Source: Lentzea albidocapillata
Lineage (GTDB): Bacteria > Actinomycetota > Actinomycetes > Mycobacteriales > Pseudonocardiaceae
Length of the DNA stretch: 64,000 bases
Assembly: GCF_000719115.1 (NCBI RefSeq)
Contig: NZ_JOEA01000004.1
Span: forward strand, 62,001-126,000
Direction: 5' to 3'
Part shown: piece after piece, positions 60,930 to 64,000 of the stretch
Position numbering within the stretch: the stretch's first letter is position 1
Layout of the letters: each line of letters begins with the position of its first letter
Notes under the pieces: model-generated
Database searches by the model: none
Told to the model about the DNA's origin: nothing
What the model saw: only the letters and a program-made list of their open reading frames with translations
Program-made: the position numbers and the translations under genes

Positions 60930-62000
60930 GTGACCTTGCTGAGAAAACGCATCTTGGCGTCTATCGCGGCGGGTGTGATGGCGGCGACCATGGCCGTCAT
61001 CGCACCGACCGCGTCCTCACAGGCGGAAGTGTCCGCACAGGCCTGCACCTTCACGAACTGGGTGCAGGGCCAGTGGTACACGACCGGCTCGATCGTGAAG
61101 TTCGAGAACAACTACTACATCGCGGAGCACGACAACCCGGGCTACAGCCCAACGGTCTCCACCTGGTACTGGGAGCCGACGAGCTGTGACGGTGGTGGAG
61201 GTGGCGGCGGCGGCACCTGTGCCAGCGCCACGGACTGGGTGGCGGGCCGCGCGTACGTGACCGGCAACATCGTGCGGTACAACGGCTCCTACTACATCGC
61301 CGAGCACGACAACCCCGGTTACGACCCGACGGTCTCCACGTGGTTCTGGGAACCGCACAACTGCGGCGGCGGGGGTGGCGGCGGAGGCGACTTCCTCATC
61401 ACCGAGGCCCAGTTCAACCAGATGTTCCCCGGCCGCAACAGCTTCTACACCTTCCAGGGCTTCGTCGACGCGACGCGCACGGTCGCCGGGTTCGCCACGA
61501 CCGGCAGCGACACGGTGAAGAAGCAGGAAGTCGCGGCGTTCCTCGCGAACGCGTCGCACGAGACCGGTGGCCTCGTCTACATCGAAGAGATCAACAAGAA
61601 CAACGACCTCTGCGATGAGAGCCAGCCCTACGGCTGCCCGGCCGGCACCTACGCCTACTACGGCCGCGGTCCGATCCAGCTGTCGTGGAACTTCAACTAC
61701 AAGGCCGCGGGCGACTACCTGGGTCTCAACCTGCTGCAGAACCCGTACCAGGTGGCGCAGAACTCCACGACCGCGTGGCGGACGGCGATCTGGTACTGGA
61801 TGACCCAGACCGGGCCAGGCACCATGACGGCGCACAACGCGATGGTCAACAGCGCGGGGTTCGGCCAGACCATCCGCAGCATCAACGGTTACCTGGAGTG
61901 CGACGGCCGCAACCCGGCGCAGGTCCAGAGCCGCGTGTCGAAGTACCAGCAGATCACCGGGATCATCGGCGTGACCCCTGGCGGCAACCTCTACTGCTAG
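60930..62000 (+). CDS. Secreted GH19 chitinase with two chitin-binding modules
   Basis: 356 residues: signal peptide (LASIAAGVMAATMAVIAPTA), two CBM5/12-type chitin-binding domains (~39-85 NWVQGQWYTTGSIVKFENNY; ~97-145 DWVAGRAYVTGNIVRYNGSY) separated and followed by poly-Gly linkers, then a GH19 domain with catalytic Glu in NASHETGGLVYIEEINKNND and YYGRGPIQLSWNFNY. The binding domains are near-identical in their central YYIAEHDNPGY stretch. GTG 60930 with AGGAG ~5 nt upstream; TTG 60936 is possible. Confidence 0.95.
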   Translation: MTLLRKRILASIAAGVMAATMAVIAPTASSQAEVSAQACTFTNWVQGQWYTTGSIVKFENNYYIAEHDNPGYSPTVSTWYWEPTSCDGGGGGGGGTCASATDWVAGRAYVTGNIVRYNGSYYIAEHDNPGYDPTVSTWFWEPHNCGGGGGGGGDFLITEAQFNQMFPGRNSFYTFQGFVDATRTVAGFATTGSDTVKKQEVAAFLANASHETGGLVYIEEINKNNDLCDESQPYGCPAGTYAYYGRGPIQLSWNFNYKAAGDYLGLNLLQNPYQVAQNSTTAWRTAIWYWMTQTGPGTMTAHNAMVNSAGFGQTIRSINGYLECDGRNPAQVQSRVSKYQQITGIIGVTPGGNLYC

Positions 62001-62011
62001 TGGTTCGCCTC

Positions 62012-62034
62012 ACTAGGACTCGAGCGGTCCTAGT
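62012..62034 (+). terminator. Terminator hairpin after the second chitinase
   Basis: ACTAGGAC (62012-62019) pairs perfectly with GTCCTAGT (62027-62034), 7-nt loop, 11 bp after the stop. Confidence 0.6.
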
Positions 62035-62041
62035 TCGGTCA

Positions 62042-62047
62042 TAGCTT
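62042..62047 (+). promoter_or_regulatory. Probable -10 element TAGCTT for the DinB-like gene
   Basis: TAGCTT, then 6 nt, then ATG 62054; leaderless layout just after the chitinase terminator. Confidence 0.4.
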
Positions 62048-62053
62048 CACTGC

Positions 62054-62542
62054 ATGACCATGGAGCTCAACGATCTGCTGCACGAACTGAACGACCAGCG
62101 CAGGACCTTCCGCGTCACCATGCGGGGTCTCACCGCCGCCGAAGCGGTGAAGCGCACGACGGTCAGCGAGCTCACGCTGGGTGGGTTGCTCAAGCACCTC
62201 ACCTGGTGTGAGCGCGGCTGGACCCACATCCTGACCGAGCAGCCCCTGCCCCCACCGGGCATGCTGGACTTCGACCAGTACACCTGGACGGGGAACGACT
62301 TCGGGGAACTGCTCGCGTCGTACGACGAGGCGGTGCGCGCGACCGATGAGGCCGTGCGCACCGCCTCGCTCGACAAGCTGGTGCCGCTGCCTTCCGCGCC
62401 CTGGGACCAGGACCCGCAGCCCATGTCGATCCGGCGGATCGTGCTGCACCTGATCCGGGAGACCGCGCAGCACGCGGGCCACGCGGACATCCTCCGCGAG
62501 ACGCTCGACGGTCAGTCGACCACGGCGTCCCTGTACGAGTAG
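62054..62542 (+). CDS. DinB/DUF664-family protein
   Basis: 162 residues with the four-helix DinB fold: MELNDLLHELNDQRRTFRVT, the first metal-ligand helix LGGLLKHLTWCERGWTHILT (HLTWCE) and the second, RIVLHLIRETAQHAGHADIL (HxxxH), giving a three-histidine metal site. Actinobacterial members include mycothiol- or bacillithiol-dependent transferases; activity of this one is unknown. The mycoredoxin gene next door would fit mycothiol chemistry. Confidence 0.88.
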   Translation: MTMELNDLLHELNDQRRTFRVTMRGLTAAEAVKRTTVSELTLGGLLKHLTWCERGWTHILTEQPLPPPGMLDFDQYTWTGNDFGELLASYDEAVRATDEAVRTASLDKLVPLPSAPWDQDPQPMSIRRIVLHLIRETAQHAGHADILRETLDGQSTTASLYE

Positions 62543-62545
62543 CCG

Positions 62546-62791
62546 CTAGGCCGCCAGCTGTTCCTTCACCTGCGCAAGCGACGGGTTGGTGAGCGCGGAG
62601 CCGTTCGGGAAGTGGACGGTGGGCACCGTGCGGTTGCCGCCGTTCACGCTCATCACGAAGTCGGCCGCTCCCGGCGTCTCCTCGATGTTGATCTCGACGT
62701 ACTCGATGCCTTCGCGGTCGAGCGAGCTCTTCAGGATCCGGCAGTAGCCGCACCACGAGGTCGAGTAGACGGTCAGCTGGTCGGGAGCCAT
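62546..62791 (-). CDS. Mycoredoxin (glutaredoxin-like)
   Basis: 81-residue thioredoxin-fold protein with the active site SWCGYCRIL, Val-Pro loop in RTVPTVHFPNGSALTNPS and the glutaredoxin-like strand VEINIEETPGAA. Mycoredoxins reduce mycothiol mixed disulfides with mycothiol as electron donor, in the cytoplasm. GAGGAG 8 nt before ATG 62791 decides the start against GTG 62800. Convergent with the DinB-like gene, 3 bp between stops. Confidence 0.93.
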   Translation of the reverse strand: MAPDQLTVYSTSWCGYCRILKSSLDREGIEYVEINIEETPGAADFVMSVNGGNRTVPTVHFPNGSALTNPSLAQVKEQLAA

Positions 62792-63117
62792 CAGGCGCAC
62801 TCCTCATCGGGTTCGGACGAAGTCGTCAGTATCAACGCCGGACGAGGGGCGCTTCTTCCCGGGCCGGGGAGATGCGCCCCTCACTCGTCCGGAGCAGCCG
62901 GTGGCGATCGTCAGACAATCGTCAGGTCAATTCGGCACACCGTGGGTGAACATAGTTCGCGCACGGCCGAAGATTTCGCCCGTGCAATTGGTCGTGCATT
63001 CGTAAATTCCCGCCAGGCGAATGTAGTCACCCATTCGGCGGCCCGTCACCACACAGGGTTTCCGATATCGTCTAAATTCCGCCGCCGCTACCGCAGTCAT
63101 GTTCAGAAAGGTTTGCC
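62792..63117. other. 326-bp intergenic region with hairpin and phased direct repeats
   Basis: No gene seen. It contains an imperfect hairpin at 62838-62892 (CCGGACGAG-GGGCGC against GCGCCC-CTCA-CTCGTCCGG, 15 pairs with a 4-nt bulge) and two ATCGTCAG repeats at 62907-62914 and 62918-62925, i.e. 11 bp apart, one helical turn, as in OmpR-type regulator sites. The rest, 62930-63090, is AT-richer and should hold the promoter of the DUF4360 gene. Confidence 0.45.
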
Positions 63118-63741
63118 ATGCTGAAAACGGTGGCGGCTGCTGCCCTCGCGCTGTCCGCGGTCCTGACCGCGCCGGCCGCCCACGCAGCCTCCGATGTTCC
63201 TGATTTCGTGACGATCGACGTCGTCACCGTGAACGGCTCCGGCTGTCCCGCCGGCACCGCGGCCGTGGCCGCCGGGGACGACCGCACGGCGTTCACGGTG
63301 ACATACAGCCAGTACCTCGCCCAGGCCGGGCAGGGCTCAGGCCCCACCGACTTCCGCAAGAACTGCCAGCTCAACATCAGAGTGAGCTACCCGCAGGGCT
63401 TCACGTTCGGCATCGCCCAGGCGGACTACCGGGGATTCGCGAACCTGCAGCAGGGCGCAACGGGCACCGAGAAGGGGAACTACTACTTCCAGGGCATGTC
63501 GCAGGGTACGAGCCGCACCCACACGTTCGCCGGCCCGAAGAGCGACAACTGGCAGGCCACCGACCGCGCGACCGTCGCGGAAATCATCTACGCCCCGTGC
63601 GGGGAAGTCCGGCACCTGAACATCAACACCGAACTGCGCGTGAACGCGGGAACCGCGTCGAAGGCGAACAGCTTCATGACGATGGATTCCACCGACAGCA
63701 GCGTGAGCACGAAGTACCAGTTCTCCTGGAAGCGCTGCTGA
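63118..63741 (+). CDS. Secreted DUF4360 protein
   Basis: 207 residues: signal peptide (TVAAAALALSAVLTAPAAHA) and a DUF4360 domain (FVTIDVVTVNGSGCPAGTAA, FRKNCQLNIRVSYPQGFTFG, YAPCGEVRHLNINTELRVNA) with four Cys likely in two disulfides, ending in FSWKRC. Found widely in filamentous actinomycetes and fungi, function unknown; probable surface or extracellular beta-sandwich. AGAAAGG upstream of ATG 63118. Confidence 0.9.
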   Translation: MLKTVAAAALALSAVLTAPAAHAASDVPDFVTIDVVTVNGSGCPAGTAAVAAGDDRTAFTVTYSQYLAQAGQGSGPTDFRKNCQLNIRVSYPQGFTFGIAQADYRGFANLQQGATGTEKGNYYFQGMSQGTSRTHTFAGPKSDNWQATDRATVAEIIYAPCGEVRHLNINTELRVNAGTASKANSFMTMDSTDSSVSTKYQFSWKRC

Positions 63742-63801
63742 CGCAGGCACCGACTGCCGCCGCCCGTTCGTTTTGTTGAACTCCAGACGGAAAGGTGCCC
63801 C

Positions 63802-64000
63802 ATGCTCAACACACTGGCCGCGGCCGCGCTCGCGATGTCGACGATCATCATTCCGCCCGGCGGCGCCCCCGGCGACACCCCGCCGCCGGACCACATCACC
63901 ATCGACGTCGTGACCATCAACGGCTCTGGCTGCCGGGCGGGAACGGCCGCCGTCGCCGTCAGCCCGGACAACAAGGCGTTCACCGTCACCTACAGCGAGT
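63802..64000 (+). CDS. Secreted DUF4360 protein, paralogue, cut by window end
   Basis: First 66 residues only: LNTLAAAALAMSTIIIPPGG, then HITIDVVTINGSGCRAGTAA and FTVTYSE, closely matching the preceding gene at the same positions. A tandem duplicate 60 bp downstream. GGAAAGG precedes ATG 63802. Confidence 0.85.
   Translation, partial: MLNTLAAAALAMSTIIIPPGGAPGDTPPPDHITIDVVTINGSGCRAGTAAVAVSPDNKAFTVTYSE

Overview
The window is a contiguous piece of a high-GC actinobacterial chromosome. A mycoredoxin (CGYC glutaredoxin of the mycothiol system), a PAC2-family protein, DasR-type operators, LexA boxes of the actinobacterial GAAC-N4-GTTC type, many GTG/TTG starts and many apparently leaderless promoters all fit a filamentous actinomycete, most likely of the order Pseudonocardiales (Lentzea, Saccharothrix or Actinosynnema-like). 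The genus is inferred from gene content only. I saw no rRNA, tRNA or CRISPR array.

Layout. 1-3738: the end of a minus-strand exopolysaccharide / nucleotide-sugar operon (polyprenyl-phosphate sugar transferase, Gfo/Idh/MocA dehydrogenase, sugar epimerase, DegT aminotransferase), translationally coupled except at the last gap. 4115-9339: small genes, a two-gene SLOG-SLATT module (a nucleotide-sensor-like domain fused to a two-helix membrane effector, plus a second SLATT protein) downstream of a HAD phosphatase and a tiny acidic protein, and a zinc-ribbon SDR. 9491-14648: a DNA-repair and mobility block with a short Ku under a LexA-like box, a solitary TnpB also under a LexA-like box, and a TM0106-type helicase whose nuclease domain looks degenerate. 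14671-23477: PIG-L deacetylase, secreted subtilase with a divergent regulator, S41 peptidase, a large membrane-embedded hydrolase and a SOD-like lipoprotein.

23474-30432: a compact lanthipeptide-like locus made of an XRE/P-loop regulator, a class II LanM, a 62-residue peptide overlapping the lanM stop by 4 bp, and a 958-residue LuxR-family ATPase. LanM keeps all three zinc ligands of a lanthionine cyclase, but the coupled peptide has no cysteine. This is the most unusual biology in the window. 30708-33735: a MacA/MacB-like efflux operon. 33803-42622: oxidoreductases with a MarR regulator, thyA-folA, YciI/YjbR/PAC2 genes and a Ser/Thr kinase. 42627-48842: the operon FN3-like surface protein, MoxR ATPase, DUF58, transglutaminase, coupled by 4-bp overlaps. 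48843-64000: membrane and secreted proteins, a LysR/EamA pair, RluA pseudouridine synthase, acyltransferase, GH92 mannosidase, two tandem GH19 chitinases preceded by DasR-like operators, DinB, mycoredoxin and two tandem DUF4360 secreted proteins (the last cut by the window end).

A ~163-bp dispersed palindromic element with ~21-bp terminal inverted repeats occurs twice complete (30431-30593 and 37264-37427) and once as a left end only (42021-42053). Each copy begins inside the TAG stop codon of the upstream gene, and one copy also supplies the TAG of the convergent gene. It looks like a non-autonomous MITE that targets stop codons.
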